From positions 62,001 through 126,000 of the forward strand of contig NZ_BJZP01000011.1 in assembly GCF_007992095.1 (NCBI RefSeq): a stretch of 64,000 nucleotides of DNA. The letters run 5' to 3'. Under the pieces are notes generated by a model. It saw only the letters and a list, made by a program, of their open reading frames with translations, had not been told where the DNA came from and ran no database searches. Numbering within the stretch: position 1 is the first letter of the stretch; the number at the start of each line of letters is the position of its first letter. The DNA comes from Paenirhizobium naphthalenivorans. GTDB lineage: Bacteria > Pseudomonadota > Alphaproteobacteria > Rhizobiales > Rhizobiaceae. Positions 1 through 8,461 of this stretch are shown here, in pieces. The position numbers and the translations under genes are program-made.

Positions 1-515
1 GCAACGAGATGCGGCTCTCCGAACACCTCGCGCAGGATCTCCGCGACCGCCTGGATCACGGCATCGCCGACGCAATGCCCATGACTGTCGTTGACGGCCT
101 TGAAGCGGTCGAGATCGAGGATAGCCAGAGACCCTCCTGAATCCGTCTCAGCCAGAACCTCATTGAAGGCTCGCCGGTTGAACAGACCGGACAGCATGTC
201 GGTCCGGCTCAACCGCTCGAATTCGGCGCGTGAGAGCGACAGATCGCGAATCACCTGGCCAGTCACCAGCGCAAGCGCGCCGGACACGGCGCCGCCGAAC
301 AGCCAGGAACAGGCCACGGACAATTTGATCGCGTCGGCGAGCGACAGCGGCACAAGCCCCAAGGCATAGCCGAGCGGAAGAACAGCAAGATTGAACACAA
401 ATGCGAGCAGAACTGCCCGAAACGTCATCTTCAGCGCAAAATTATAAACAGACGCCTTGCTGTCGAAACTGCCAAGATCGACCTGAAGCAATACCCATCT
501 CTCAAGAAGATCCAC
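1..515 (-). CDS. Membrane-anchored GGDEF protein (diguanylate cyclase-like), 3' end cut by window
   Basis: Translating the minus strand gives about 171 residues that run off the left edge. The N-terminus holds two hydrophobic stretches (roughly residues 30-55 and 65-85). A short linker and the start of a GGDEF domain follow, recognisable from RTDMLSGLFNRRAF and LDLDRFKAVNDSHGH. The GGDEF signature itself lies outside the window, so cyclase activity cannot be judged. I chose the GTG at 515 because a clear AAGGAG sits about 8 nt upstream and no better in-frame ATG exists. Family knowledge: such proteins make cyclic-di-GMP at the inner membrane. The gene is monocistronic as far as visible. Confidence 0.85.
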   Translation of the reverse strand, partial: MDLLERWVLLQVDLGSFDSKASVYNFALKMTFRAVLLAFVFNLAVLPLGYALGLVPLSLADAIKLSVACSWLFGGAVSGALALVTGQVIRDLSLSRAEFERLSRTDMLSGLFNRRAFNEVLAETDSGGSLAILDLDRFKAVNDSHGHCVGDAVIQAVAEILREVFGEPHLV

Positions 516-845
516 CGCGCCGCTCCTTGTTCTTTGCAGCACTGATCGGAATAGGCTTGTTCTCTTGGCCAATTGCTAATGGAATCACTAGAATTCTAGC
601 AAAAGCCAAATAGAATTGAAGTTCTCCCGGCAAATCAAATATAACCTTTGATTGCATAAAAGGCAATATTCACGCATTCCTAAACTTGTGTATTAACCGT
701 TCAATTGTCCATAAATACTCCCATTCTGGTCGCTAAAGCGCCGAATCACAATTCTCGAGCCGCTGAGAGACCGGAAACCACGGATGCTACCTTCCAAAGG
801 CCGGACACCGGCGCCGAAGCGCCGATCGGACTGGCGGCGTTAACG
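516..845. other. Intergenic region, presumed promoter of the GGDEF gene
   Basis: No convincing gene. The stretch from about 590 to 720 is markedly AT-rich compared with its surroundings, as expected for a promoter driving the minus-strand GGDEF gene. Short open frames here lack ribosome-binding sites and family features. Confidence 0.5.
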
Positions 846-875
846 AAAACAGGCCCGGGTACATACCCGGGCCTG
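846..875 (-). terminator. Rho-independent terminator of the peroxiredoxin gene
   Basis: A perfect 11-bp stem (CAGGCCCGGGT, 850-860, paired with 865-875) with a 4-nt loop is followed on the minus strand by TTTT. It lies 28 nt past the peroxiredoxin stop codon. Confidence 0.85.
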
Positions 876-902
876 TTCAATAGATTTCGGTAGAAAACGG
901 CC

Positions 903-1442
903 TCAGGCGGCGACCTTGGCCTTCAGCTTTTCCATAATGTTCTGCGGCGAGGAAACGCCATAGGGGTCGCTCTCGCAATTGTCGGAATAGCCTTCTTCCT
1001 CGAACCACTGCTCGATCTGGCCATCGTTGATGATGGCGGCGTAGCGCCAGGAGCGCATGCCGAAGCCGAGATTGTCCTTGTGCACGAGCATGCCCATCTT
1101 GCGGGTAAACTCGCCCGAGCCGTCCGGGATCAGCTTGACGTTTTCAAGATTCTGCGACTTGCCCCAGGCATTCATCACGAACGCGTCGTTGACTGCGATG
1201 CAATAGATCTCATCGATTCCTTCAGCCTTGAACTCCGGATACATCTTTTCGAAGTCCGGCAGCTGGTAGGTCGAGCAAGTGGGGGTAAAGGCGCCCGGCA
1301 GCGAGAACAGAATGACCCTTTTGCCCTTGAAGTAGTCGTCCGAGGTCATGTCCTGCCAACGGAACGGATTGGGGCCGCCAATTGATTCGTCGCGAACGCG
1401 GGTGTGGAAGGTGACATCGGGAACTTTCTTGCCGATCAACAT
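903..1442 (-). CDS. Peroxiredoxin, Prx5/AhpE-like thioredoxin-fold family
   Basis: 179 residues. It reduces hydrogen peroxide or organic hydroperoxides with thiol donors in the cytoplasm (family knowledge). The peroxidatic cysteine is in PGAFTPTCS near residue 57, the classic Prx5 active-site motif. A second cysteine in NCESD near the C-terminus could act as resolving residue, but this is inference. The open frame extends 17 codons further upstream. I chose the ATG at 1442 because AAGGAG lies 6 nt before it and family members start MxIGxKVP. It ends in a strong terminator, so it is a single-gene unit although on the same strand as the urease genes upstream. Confidence 0.93.
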   Translation of the reverse strand: MLIGKKVPDVTFHTRVRDESIGGPNPFRWQDMTSDDYFKGKRVILFSLPGAFTPTCSTYQLPDFEKMYPEFKAEGIDEIYCIAVNDAFVMNAWGKSQNLENVKLIPDGSGEFTRKMGMLVHKDNLGFGMRSWRYAAIINDGQIEQWFEEEGYSDNCESDPYGVSSPQNIMEKLKAKVAA

Positions 1443-1651
1443 GGCAATCTCCTTGACTGTGAAACAATGCGGTCCATCACGCAAAAGCGGCATGAAGGGC
1501 TTTCAGATTAGAATTAAACCAAATTAGTTTGCGACGCAGCATAAAACCACCCCGCGAAGGAAAAGCATGGCAGCCATGCAAAGAACGCATAGCGACGCCA
1601 TAGCACGGCATCGCCTGGCAAACGATCGGCGGCCAAGTGTCGGCGATCGTC

Positions 1652-3364
1652 TCAGAACAGAAAGTACCGCTGCGCCATCGGCAGGACCGTGGCAGGTTCG
1701 CAGGTGAGCAATTCCCCGTCGGCGCGGACCTCGTAGGTTTCCGGGTCGACCTCGACATGCGGGGTCAGGTCATTGAGAATCATCGACTTCTTGGAAATGC
1801 CGCCACGGGTGTTTTTCACCGCCACCAATTGCTTGGCGACGCCCAGTCGACCGGCAAGGCCGGCATCGAGCGAGGCCTGGCTGACGAAGGTGACGGAGGA
1901 ATTGGTGAGCGCCTTGCCGAAGGCACCGAACATCGGCCGATAGTGCACCGGTTGCGGCGTCGGGATCGAGGCATTGGGATCGCCCATGGGAGCGGCCGCG
2001 ATCGAGCCGCCGAGCAGCACCATATCCGGCTTCACACCGAAAAAGGCGGGACTCCAGATCACCAGGTCGGCCCGCTTGCCGACCTCGATCGAACCGATCT
2101 CGTGGGAAAGCCCCTGCGCGATCGCCGGATTGATCGTGTATTTGGCAATGTAACGACGGACGCGGAAATTATCGTTGTCGCCGGTTTCCTGGGCAAGCCT
2201 GCCGCGCTGGCGCTTCATCTTGTCGGCGGTCTGCCAGGTGCGGATCGCCACCTCGCCGACGCGGCCCATGGCCTGGCTGTCGGACGAAATGATCGAAAAG
2301 GCGCCGATGTCATGCAGGATGTCTTCCGCCGCGATGGTTTCCTTGCGGATACGGCTTTCGGCAAAGGCAATGTCTTCGGGGATAGACGATGACAGGTGGT
2401 GGCAGACCATCAGCATGTCGAGATGTTCGGCAATCGTATTGACCGTGTAGGGCCGCGTCGGATTGGTCGATGACGGAATGACATTCATCTGGCCGCAGAT
2501 CTTGATGATGTCCGGCGCATGGCCACCACCCGCACCTTCGGTATGGAAGGCGTGAATGGTACGGCCGCGCATCGCGCCGATCGAATCCTCGACAAAGCCG
2601 GATTCGTTCAGCGTGTCGGTGTGGATCATCACCTGCACGTCGTACTGATCGGCGACGGTGAGGCAGCAGTCGATCGCCGCCGGCGTCGTGCCCCAGTCTT
2701 CATGCAGTTTGAGCGAGGATGCGCCGCCGAGCACCATTTCCTCAAGCGCACCGGGCAGCGAGGCATTGCCCTTGCCGGCAAAGGCGAGGTTCATCGGGAA
2801 GGCGTCGGCCGCCTCGATCATCCGGGCGATGTGCCACGGACCGGGCGTGCAGGTGGTCGCGAGCGTACCGTGGGCCGGGCCGGTGCCACCGCCGAGCATG
2901 GTGGTCAACCCGCTCATCAGCGCTTCTTCGATCTGCTGCGGGCAGATGAAATGAATGTGACTATCCATGCCGCCGGCGGTCACGATCTTACCCTCGCCGG
3001 CGATCACCTCGGTGCCCGGACCAACGATAATGTCGACACCGACCTGCGTGTCCGGATTGCCGGCCTTGCCGATCGCGTGGATGCGCCCGTCCTTCAACCC
3101 GATGTCAGCCTTGACGATACCCCAATGGTCGACGATCAGCGCATTGGTGATGACCGTATCGACGGCACCGTTGGCGCGCGTGACCTGACTCTGGCCCATG
3201 CCGTCACGGATGACCTTGCCGCCGCCGAACTTCACCTCGTCGCCATAGGTGGTGAAATCCTTCTCGACCTCGATGAAAAGTTCGGTATCGGCAAGCCGCA
3301 CCTTGTCACCGGTAGTCGGTCCGAACATAGAGGCATAGGCCTTGCGGGACATCTTGTAGGGCAT
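1652..3364 (-). CDS. ureC: Urease alpha subunit UreC
   Basis: 570 residues, the normal length of a three-subunit bacterial urease alpha chain. It is the catalytic subunit hydrolysing urea to ammonia and carbamate at a di-nickel centre. Visible metal and active-site elements, in order: HIH (nickel), the lysine in SLKLHEDWG that becomes carbamylated, the histidines in [11 protein letters not shown] and HTEGAGGGH, the mobile-flap motif VCHHLSSS, and the aspartate in SSDSQAMGR. All key residues are present. It is the last gene of the urea block. In most rhizobia ureE, ureF and ureG follow it, but here a 209-bp gap and an unrelated peroxiredoxin follow. Confidence 0.98.
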   Translation of the reverse strand: MPYKMSRKAYASMFGPTTGDKVRLADTELFIEVEKDFTTYGDEVKFGGGKVIRDGMGQSQVTRANGAVDTVITNALIVDHWGIVKADIGLKDGRIHAIGKAGNPDTQVGVDIIVGPGTEVIAGEGKIVTAGGMDSHIHFICPQQIEEALMSGLTTMLGGGTGPAHGTLATTCTPGPWHIARMIEAADAFPMNLAFAGKGNASLPGALEEMVLGGASSLKLHEDWGTTPAAIDCCLTVADQYDVQVMIHTDTLNESGFVEDSIGAMRGRTIHAFHTEGAGGGHAPDIIKICGQMNVIPSSTNPTRPYTVNTIAEHLDMLMVCHHLSSSIPEDIAFAESRIRKETIAAEDILHDIGAFSIISSDSQAMGRVGEVAIRTWQTADKMKRQRGRLAQETGDNDNFRVRRYIAKYTINPAIAQGLSHEIGSIEVGKRADLVIWSPAFFGVKPDMVLLGGSIAAAPMGDPNASIPTPQPVHYRPMFGAFGKALTNSSVTFVSQASLDAGLAGRLGVAKQLVAVKNTRGGISKKSMILNDLTPHVEVDPETYEVRADGELLTCEPATVLPMAQRYFLF

Positions 3365-3368
3365 GGTA

Positions 3369-4010
3369 TCAGTCTCCTTGGGAGGGGGAAGACAGGTTTG
3401 GGGATTTGAGCCGCGCGAGCTTGCCGGCGGCTACGAAACTGTCGATCAGGCGCCGCTCGGCGGCAAAGGGATGGCCGTGCCATCCCTCGTGGGTGAAGCC
3501 GGCAAGAACGATCTCATCATCGACACAAGCGGGATCGGCGAGAATATCGGCAATCACGATCATGCCGCTGCTTGGTGAGACATAAGGGTCTGGATGAAAA
3601 CCCTGAAGCGCCTCATCCACCGCCTCATGCACATGACGCGACAGGATGCGATGACGCATGGACCGGGCCGCGGCCAGATCCGAAAAGCCGCGGCTATAGT
3701 CGTCGCAGAAGTCGTCGAGTTCCGGATGGCTGCGCTCAAGAGCTTCACGCATCTCGCGAAACTTGTCCGGATCGCGCACCGACCAGATCTCGGTGGCGGC
3801 CTGGACAGCCGGACTGCCGGACCAGTCTCCGGACAGCATCGCTTTGGCCGGACGGCCGGTGTTGCACACGGCGATCACATCGGTGCGGCTTCCGGCGGCT
3901 CCGAAATTGCCGCACTCGTTGAAACGGATCACACGGTCGGCGGCGTCGATCGTCGCCGCGGCGCCCTCCGGTAGGGATCCATTTCCCACGATCATGATGC
4001 GCTGTCCCAT
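3369..4010 (-). CDS. Urease-operon protein with GT29 sialyltransferase-like motifs
   Basis: 213 residues, 4 nt upstream of ureC. Homologues are often labelled urease operon accessory protein, with no proven role. What I see is a set of sialyltransferase (GT29)-type motifs. An L-motif-like segment starts at residue 5 ([12 protein letters not shown], then [13 protein letters not shown] and GSRTDV). An S-motif-like PSSGM appears near residue 146. A VS-like HPFAAE (H-x4-E) appears near residue 180. There is no signal peptide or membrane anchor, so it should be cytoplasmic. Whether it is an active glycosyltransferase, and why it sits between urease structural genes, is unknown. Close spacing implies co-transcription with ureC. 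Confidence 0.75.
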   Translation of the reverse strand: MGQRIMIVGNGSLPEGAAATIDAADRVIRFNECGNFGAAGSRTDVIAVCNTGRPAKAMLSGDWSGSPAVQAATEIWSVRDPDKFREMREALERSHPELDDFCDDYSRGFSDLAAARSMRHRILSRHVHEAVDEALQGFHPDPYVSPSSGMIVIADILADPACVDDEIVLAGFTHEGWHGHPFAAERRLIDSFVAAGKLARLKSPNLSSPSQGD

Positions 4011-4023
4011 CTCCGTCCGATCG

Positions 4024-4452
4024 TCAGTTTCCGAAACCGTTGATGAGATCCTCCAGTTCCGCCGTCCGCTTGCGCGTCAGGTCCGCCAGGCAGAGCTCTA
4101 TGATCGCCGGCTCGAGGCTACCGCCGCGTACGGAAAAGCCCTGCACATCGCAATGCCCGTCGCGATACTGAATCCAGGCGCGCTGCGCCTTCATCAAGGC
4201 ATCGACCGCGCCCCTCTGTTCGGCATCCAGCCCGGCATCCCATTCGGCCACCGCCTTTTTGGTCTTGCCCCACTGCTCGTTGAGCTTCTTGTCTGCCGCC
4301 TCGTGCTCCTGCACGGCGCAGACGGTCATTTCCGTCTGGGTGACGGCGTCCTCGCACTTGATGATCGGCTCATCCTCAGCCGAGGCCGGTGCGACCACCA
4401 GGCAAAGCGCCAACGCGGCAAGTGCGCTGCTACTTCGGGCGAGCGGTGTCAT
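4024..4452 (-). CDS. LprI-like / DUF1311 periplasmic protein in the urease operon
   Basis: 142 residues from the ATG at 4452. The N-terminus is a typical Sec signal peptide with cleavage expected after PASA. The mature part has the DUF1311 (lysozyme inhibitor LprI) pattern: spaced cysteines (CEDA, MTVCA, HCDV, ELCL) and QRAWIQYRD. A GTG at 4482 overlaps the stop of the upstream GFA gene and is an alternative start. I prefer 4452 because the signal peptide begins properly there. Related proteins inhibit lysozyme or have unknown envelope functions. Any connection with urea use is unclear. Confidence 0.75.
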   Translation of the reverse strand: MTPLARSSSALAALALCLVVAPASAEDEPIIKCEDAVTQTEMTVCAVQEHEAADKKLNEQWGKTKKAVAEWDAGLDAEQRGAVDALMKAQRAWIQYRDGHCDVQGFSVRGGSLEPAIIELCLADLTRKRTAELEDLINGFGN

Positions 4453-4478
4453 CGACTTCAGCAGATTTCCCAGCCCCC

Positions 4479-4835
4479 TCACAGCGATGCTCCGTCGAAT
4501 GCCTGCGACGGCAGCGCGCGCGCATCGACTCCGTCGAGGCAATTGACATTAACCGCGACCATCTCCTTGCCGTCCGGCGTCGCTCCAAGCGAAAAACTCT
4601 CAATACCGCAGGTCTTGCAGAAGAGATGATGGATGACGTGCTTGTTGAACTGGTATTCGGCGAGGTTGTCCTCGCCTGAGTTTAGTTTGAACGCCTCCCG
4701 CGGCGCGAAGGCGAGTACTGAGCCCAACCGCCGGCAACGCGAACAATTGCATACGGCGGTATGACCGAGATCAACATCGATGTCGAAATCGACGGCACCG
4801 CACTGACAGCTGCCATGATAATGCGCGATAGTCAT
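4479..4835 (-). CDS. GFA / CENP-V domain zinc protein
   Basis: 118 residues, the size of a single GFA domain. Zinc-ligand cysteines are all visible: CQCG at residues 10-13, CNCSRC around 29-34, and FCKTCG around 72-77. The founder enzyme (Gfa) promotes glutathione-formaldehyde adduct formation, but most family members have no assigned reaction. Its start overlaps the ureB stop by one nucleotide (TGATG), so translational coupling within the urease operon is likely. A role in urease function is not established. Confidence 0.85.
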   Translation of the reverse strand: MTIAHYHGSCQCGAVDFDIDVDLGHTAVCNCSRCRRLGSVLAFAPREAFKLNSGEDNLAEYQFNKHVIHHLFCKTCGIESFSLGATPDGKEMVAVNVNCLDGVDARALPSQAFDGASL

Positions 4836-5140
4836 CAGAGCCTCCCCATGACCTTCTGCCTGAAACCATAGACCTCACGCTTGCCGGCAAGCGGAATGAG
4901 CGTCACCTGACGCATCTGGCCGGGCTCGAAGCGCACCGCCGAGCCGGCAGGAATGTCGAGCCGCATGCCCCGCGCCTTTTCTCGGTCGAAGTCGAGACCG
5001 GCATTGGTCTCGTAGAAATGGTAATGGCTGCCGACCTGCACCGGCCGATCGCCGGTGTTGGACACTTCGAGCGTCACCGTCTCGAAGCCGGCATTGAGTT
5101 CGATGTCGCCGCTTGCGGCAATGATTTCACCCGGGATCAT
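4835..5140 (-). CDS. ureB: Urease beta subunit UreB
   Basis: 101 residues, the usual size of a free-standing beta subunit. It starts MIPGEI, has the family segment [15 protein letters not shown] around residues 31-45, and shows FEPGQMRQV near 72. It is a structural subunit of the (UreABC)3 complex and helps form the active-site entrance. It is separated from ureA by the small DUF1272 gene, whose stop lies 19 nt upstream. Confidence 0.97.
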   Translation of the reverse strand: MIPGEIIAASGDIELNAGFETVTLEVSNTGDRPVQVGSHYHFYETNAGLDFDREKARGMRLDIPAGSAVRFEPGQMRQVTLIPLAGKREVYGFRQKVMGRL

Positions 5141-5159
5141 GAACTGCCCCTCTCCGTTA

Positions 5160-5414
5160 TCAGGCGGCCTTGACGGGCTGGCAGCCCTCGGCCTTGAAGA
5201 CGCGCCGGCTCGACGCTGGATTGTTTACGAGTTTCGCCGCCGGCCGGATCGGTCGACGCACCAGTTCGCCACCGCAATTGGGGCAGAGGCCGCCAAGCAC
5301 GGTGGCCGCGCAATCGCTGCAAAAGGTGCACTCGAAGCTGCACATCACGGCATCACGGCTTTCCGGCGGAAGGTCGCGGTCACAACATTCGCAATTGGGT
5401 CTGAGCTCGAGCAT
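5160..5414 (-). CDS. DUF1272 small cysteine-rich zinc-binding protein
   Basis: 84 residues. The first 60 carry the DUF1272 pattern: CECCDRDLP near the start, [11 protein letters not shown] in the middle, then CPNCGGEL. Eight or more cysteines can bind zinc. The family has no assigned biochemical function. It lies between ureA (9 nt upstream) and ureB (19 nt downstream), so it should be co-translated in step with the urease subunits. The C-terminal 25 residues are outside the conserved domain. Confidence 0.85.
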   Translation of the reverse strand: MLELRPNCECCDRDLPPESRDAVMCSFECTFCSDCAATVLGGLCPNCGGELVRRPIRPAAKLVNNPASSRRVFKAEGCQPVKAA

Positions 5415-5423
5415 GGACGCGCC

Positions 5424-5726
5424 TCAACGGATCGGTTCGTGGACGGTGACAAGCTTGGTGCCGTCCGGGAAAGTGGCCTCTACCTGCACGTCGTGGATCA
5501 TCTCGGCGATCCCCTCCATCACCTGGTCGCGGGTGATGACATGGGCGCCGGCCTCCATCAGTTCGGCAACCGGACGACCGTCGCGGGCGCCTTCAACGAC
5601 GAAATCACTGATCAGCGCGATCGCTTCCGGATAGTTCAGCTTGACGCCCCGTTCCAGCCGACGCCGCGCCACCATGGCCGCCATGGCGATCAGCAGTTTG
5701 TCTTTTTCCCTCGGCGACAGGTTCAT
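5424..5726 (-). CDS. ureA: Urease gamma subunit UreA
   Basis: 100 residues, exactly the normal gamma-subunit length. The family start [11 protein letters not shown] and the segment [16 protein letters not shown] (about 27-42) are present. It is a structural subunit of the UreABC trimer of trimers. It follows ureD by 28 nt and precedes the DUF1272 gene by 9 nt in the same operon. Confidence 0.97.
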   Translation of the reverse strand: MNLSPREKDKLLIAMAAMVARRRLERGVKLNYPEAIALISDFVVEGARDGRPVAELMEAGAHVITRDQVMEGIAEMIHDVQVEATFPDGTKLVTVHEPIR

Positions 5727-5754
5727 GACCGCTCCACTCGTTTATTGACTGATG

Positions 5755-6573
5755 TCACAGATTCCAGACTTTCGGCACTGACGCCCCGCCGCGCAAGACG
5801 GAAATCGCCGGGATCAGGCATTTTCTCAAAGTATACCCATCTTCGGCCGCAAGCCGGGCGACAAGCTTTCCATTCCATTGGCTGGCGCCACCCGCCGCAT
5901 CACCGAGCACAGCGCGCACCTTGGGCAGCAGCGCCTCGCAAAGGGGCCCGCTATAGAACACGGTGGCAAAGGCAACCTTGCCGGCCAGAACAGGACCAGA
6001 GGCCGTCAAGCCGGCCACGTCTCCGGCCATCAGCAATTCTTCGGCATGGATCAGGCTGCCGCCACGGCGGATGCGCCAGCGGTCACGCAACATGCCCTGT
6101 GCCATGGCCTCGCCCATGGCCTTGCGGCCGAGCAGGATCGCTTCGACGGCGACGAATTCGGCACTCTCGTCAAGATCGACCTCAAGGCGCCGCGTCAGCG
6201 AGGCATTGTCGAAAAGAATGCTCTCCTGCGGCAGCCAGTGAACCCGCGCACCGGGACCGGCGTCAATGCGCGTGGTCACCTCGGCCGTGCCGGCGGCTGC
6301 CTTGTAGACCTTCTCGCAGGCCTGGGTGGTGGCGGTGAGAAATGTGTCGGGGCCGGCGACAAACGACCAGTCCATCCGGTCACCGCCTGTCAGGCCGCCA
6401 GCGGTGTTGATGATCACCGCCTCCATCTCGTCGGTAAAGGTCTGCGGCAAGCGGATCTTGGCCGCGCCTTCCTGGTAGAGTTCGGCAATGCGCGTGCGCC
6501 CGCCGAATGGCTTCGTCACAAGCCTTCCGACGCCCCGGGCGCGCTGAGGTCTGATTGCACTGGCTGTCTGCAC
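5755..6573 (-). CDS. ureD: Urease accessory protein UreD
   Basis: 272 residues. UreD is the scaffold that docks UreF and UreG onto apo-urease for nickel insertion. Family motifs include [13 protein letters not shown] around residues 55-67 and [12 protein letters not shown] around 112-123. The frame is open for another 38 codons, but the GTG at 6573 has AGGGAA just upstream and gives the usual length and N-terminus. This start lies inside the 3' end of the upstream esterase gene, overlapping it by 58 nt, so the two are likely translationally linked. Its partners UreE, UreF and UreG are not in the window. Confidence 0.93.
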   Translation of the reverse strand: MQTASAIRPQRARGVGRLVTKPFGGRTRIAELYQEGAAKIRLPQTFTDEMEAVIINTAGGLTGGDRMDWSFVAGPDTFLTATTQACEKVYKAAAGTAEVTTRIDAGPGARVHWLPQESILFDNASLTRRLEVDLDESAEFVAVEAILLGRKAMGEAMAQGMLRDRWRIRRGGSLIHAEELLMAGDVAGLTASGPVLAGKVAFATVFYSGPLCEALLPKVRAVLGDAAGGASQWNGKLVARLAAEDGYTLRKCLIPAISVLRGGASVPKVWNL

Positions 6574-7664
6574 GCTGTTCCCTGCCCGCCCTTGTTGTTC
6601 GTGGCGGTTGTTGTCGTGTCGATGCAGGTCGCCTTGGCCGTCGATGTGGCCACAAGCTCCTTTCCCGCACTGCGAAAGAAGTCCCACATTCTGTCCGTCG
6701 CATCAACCTCCCGGATCGCCTCATCCCCGCCCATTGCGAGAGGAAAGTGGATGCTCTGCGCGGGCCAGTCATGCGTGGCGTCGGCGATCACATAGGACAT
6801 GACGCTCGTTCCGCCCCGGCAGCCGGAATAGGTCGACACGGAAAACCCGTCACCCTTGTCGGTGCTCTCACGGTCGTCGCAGCCATTGAGTTCGGCCCAG
6901 CGTTTCAGCGCGACCTCGCCGCCATATTGCCAATAGGGTTTGCCACCGCCAGCGAACGGATTGATGTGATCCTTGAGACCGGAAAACGCGATGATCGAGA
7001 TCGGCCGAGCCGGCTGGCAGCTTGCCTTGCGCGGCCGCCATACGCCATCCTCCTGTTCCGGATAGCCGGCGCGCAAGCCCATGACAAAGCCGGCGGCAGT
7101 GAAATCCCCATGCCCGTCGCAGATATATTGCGACAGCATACGCCCGCCGCCGGAATAGCCGGAGGCGTAGACGCGGGCCGGATCGACGCAGAACATCTGC
7201 TTGGCCTTGTCAACCGCGTCGCGGATGAACCTGCCTTCATCGAGACCGTTGCCGCGGCTGACGCCCGGCAGCGGATTCACGCCGGGAACATTCCAGGCAT
7301 AGGTGCCAGGCACAGCGCCGTCGAGACTGCCCTGTAACGCCATGACGATGAAGCCTTCCCGCTCGGCGACAGCATCCCAGTGGCTACGGTTCATCTGACC
7401 TTCGGGATGGCTGTTGGAACCGTGGAAGTCGAAGACAAGCGGCAGCTTGCGCTTTCCGCTGTAGGTCGAGGGAATGAAATAAACAGCCGAGCGCTCGACG
7501 CCGTCCGATTGGATCGCCAGCTCGTGCCGTCCGGCCGGCAATGACACACCGCAGCCCGAGGCCATGGCGCTTGCGCCCATGCCGGCGAGGATGAAAAGTG
7601 CCGTTGCAAGGAAGCCGACGGCCCCGCCGCCCCGCACACAGTGTCGAACCATGCTGGTTGTCAT
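6516..7664 (-). CDS. LpqC-type poly(3-hydroxybutyrate) depolymerase-family esterase, secreted
   Basis: 382 residues. The N-terminus is a signal peptide (hydrophobic core about residues 12-32, followed by ASG). The alpha/beta-hydrolase nucleophile is in [10 protein letters not shown], and a candidate catalytic histidine is in THDWP. PHB-depolymerase/feruloyl-esterase features such as PLVFDFHG are also present. Likely periplasmic or extracellular, with unknown ester substrate. Several upstream ATGs exist. 7664 has AAAGG nearby and keeps a normal signal peptide. The last 58 nt overlap ureD. The C-terminal 40 residues after the hydrolase domain are low-complexity Thr/Ala and may be an extension created by this overlap. 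Confidence 0.85.
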   Translation of the reverse strand: MTTSMVRHCVRGGGAVGFLATALFILAGMGASAMASGCGVSLPAGRHELAIQSDGVERSAVYFIPSTYSGKRKLPLVFDFHGSNSHPEGQMNRSHWDAVAEREGFIVMALQGSLDGAVPGTYAWNVPGVNPLPGVSRGNGLDEGRFIRDAVDKAKQMFCVDPARVYASGYSGGGRMLSQYICDGHGDFTAAGFVMGLRAGYPEQEDGVWRPRKASCQPARPISIIAFSGLKDHINPFAGGGKPYWQYGGEVALKRWAELNGCDDRESTDKGDGFSVSTYSGCRGGTSVMSYVIADATHDWPAQSIHFPLAMGGDEAIREVDATDRMWDFFRSAGKELVATSTAKATCIDTTTTATNNKGGQGTACRQPVQSDLSAPGASEGL

Positions 7665-7759
7665 GGCTAAGCCTTTGTTTCGCAGACACGTGTCATTACC
7701 ACGCCGCCTTACAGCATCAACCATGCTTTACTAATAATTCATCAACCCCGCTTTCCGGT

Positions 7760-8461
7760 TCAAACGGTCAGATGGCGGCGCGCTTCCGCCGTGTCGAGCG
7801 TTTCAGCCGGCCCCTGATGCACGATCTCGCCGCGATCCATGATGTAGACATGGTCGGCAAGCTCGCGGCAGAAGTCGAGATATTGTTCGACCAGCAGGAT
7901 CGCCATGCCGGTCGAGTCCCGCAGGTAGCGGATCGCCCGGCCGATGTCCTTGATGATCGACGGTTGGATCCCTTCGGTCGGCTCGTCCAGCACAAGGATT
8001 TTGGGGCGAGTGACCATCGCCCGGCCGATGGCGAGTTGCTGCTGCTGGCCGCCCGACAAGTCACCGCCGCGCCTTGCGAGCATGGTTTGCAACACCGGGA
8101 AGAGGCTGAAGATCTCGTCGGGGATGAAGCGTTCCTTGCGCGGCAGTGGCGCATAGCCGGTTTCGAGGTTTTCCCTGACCGTCAGCAACGGAAAAATCTC
8201 GCGCCCCTGCGGCACATAGCCGATACCGGCGCGGGCTCGGTTGAACGGTGCCATGCCGTTGAGCGTCACCCCGTCAAAGGCGATCTTGCCGGCCGTCACG
8301 CCGTGCTGGCCAGTGACGGCGCGAAGCAACGACGACTTGCCGACCCCGTTTCGCCCGAGCACGCAGGTGATCTTGCCGGCACCAGCCCGGATGCTGACAC
8401 CGCGCAAGGCCTGAGCTGCGCCATAGTGGAGATTGACGTTGTCGACGACGAGATCGCTCAC
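7760..8461 (-). CDS. urtE: Urea ABC transporter ATP-binding protein UrtE
   Basis: 233 residues. It is one of two ATPases powering the urea importer UrtABCDE at the inner membrane. Walker A GRNGVGKSS (about residues 36-44), signature LSGGQQQQLAIGR (about 132-144) and Walker B ILVLDEPTEG are intact. The start is GTG at 8461. Its GTGA overlaps the ancestral stop of the frameshifted hydrolase upstream, so translation may be affected by that lesion. A 95-bp gap separates it from the esterase gene. Confidence 0.95.
   Translation of the reverse strand: MSDLVVDNVNLHYGAAQALRGVSIRAGAGKITCVLGRNGVGKSSLLRAVTGQHGVTAGKIAFDGVTLNGMAPFNRARAGIGYVPQGREIFPLLTVRENLETGYAPLPRKERFIPDEIFSLFPVLQTMLARRGGDLSGGQQQQLAIGRAMVTRPKILVLDEPTEGIQPSIIKDIGRAIRYLRDSTGMAILLVEQYLDFCRELADHVYIMDRGEIVHQGPAETLDTAEARRHLTV

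Noticed and set aside
1622-1650. Hairpin ACGATCG/CGATCGT after ureC as terminator
   Set aside because: Only a 7-bp stem with a 15-nt loop and three Ts. Too weak to list as a feature.
5055-6338. 427-residue plus-strand frame over ureB, ureA and ureD
   Set aside because: It crosses three well-supported minus-strand genes and has no recognisable domain.
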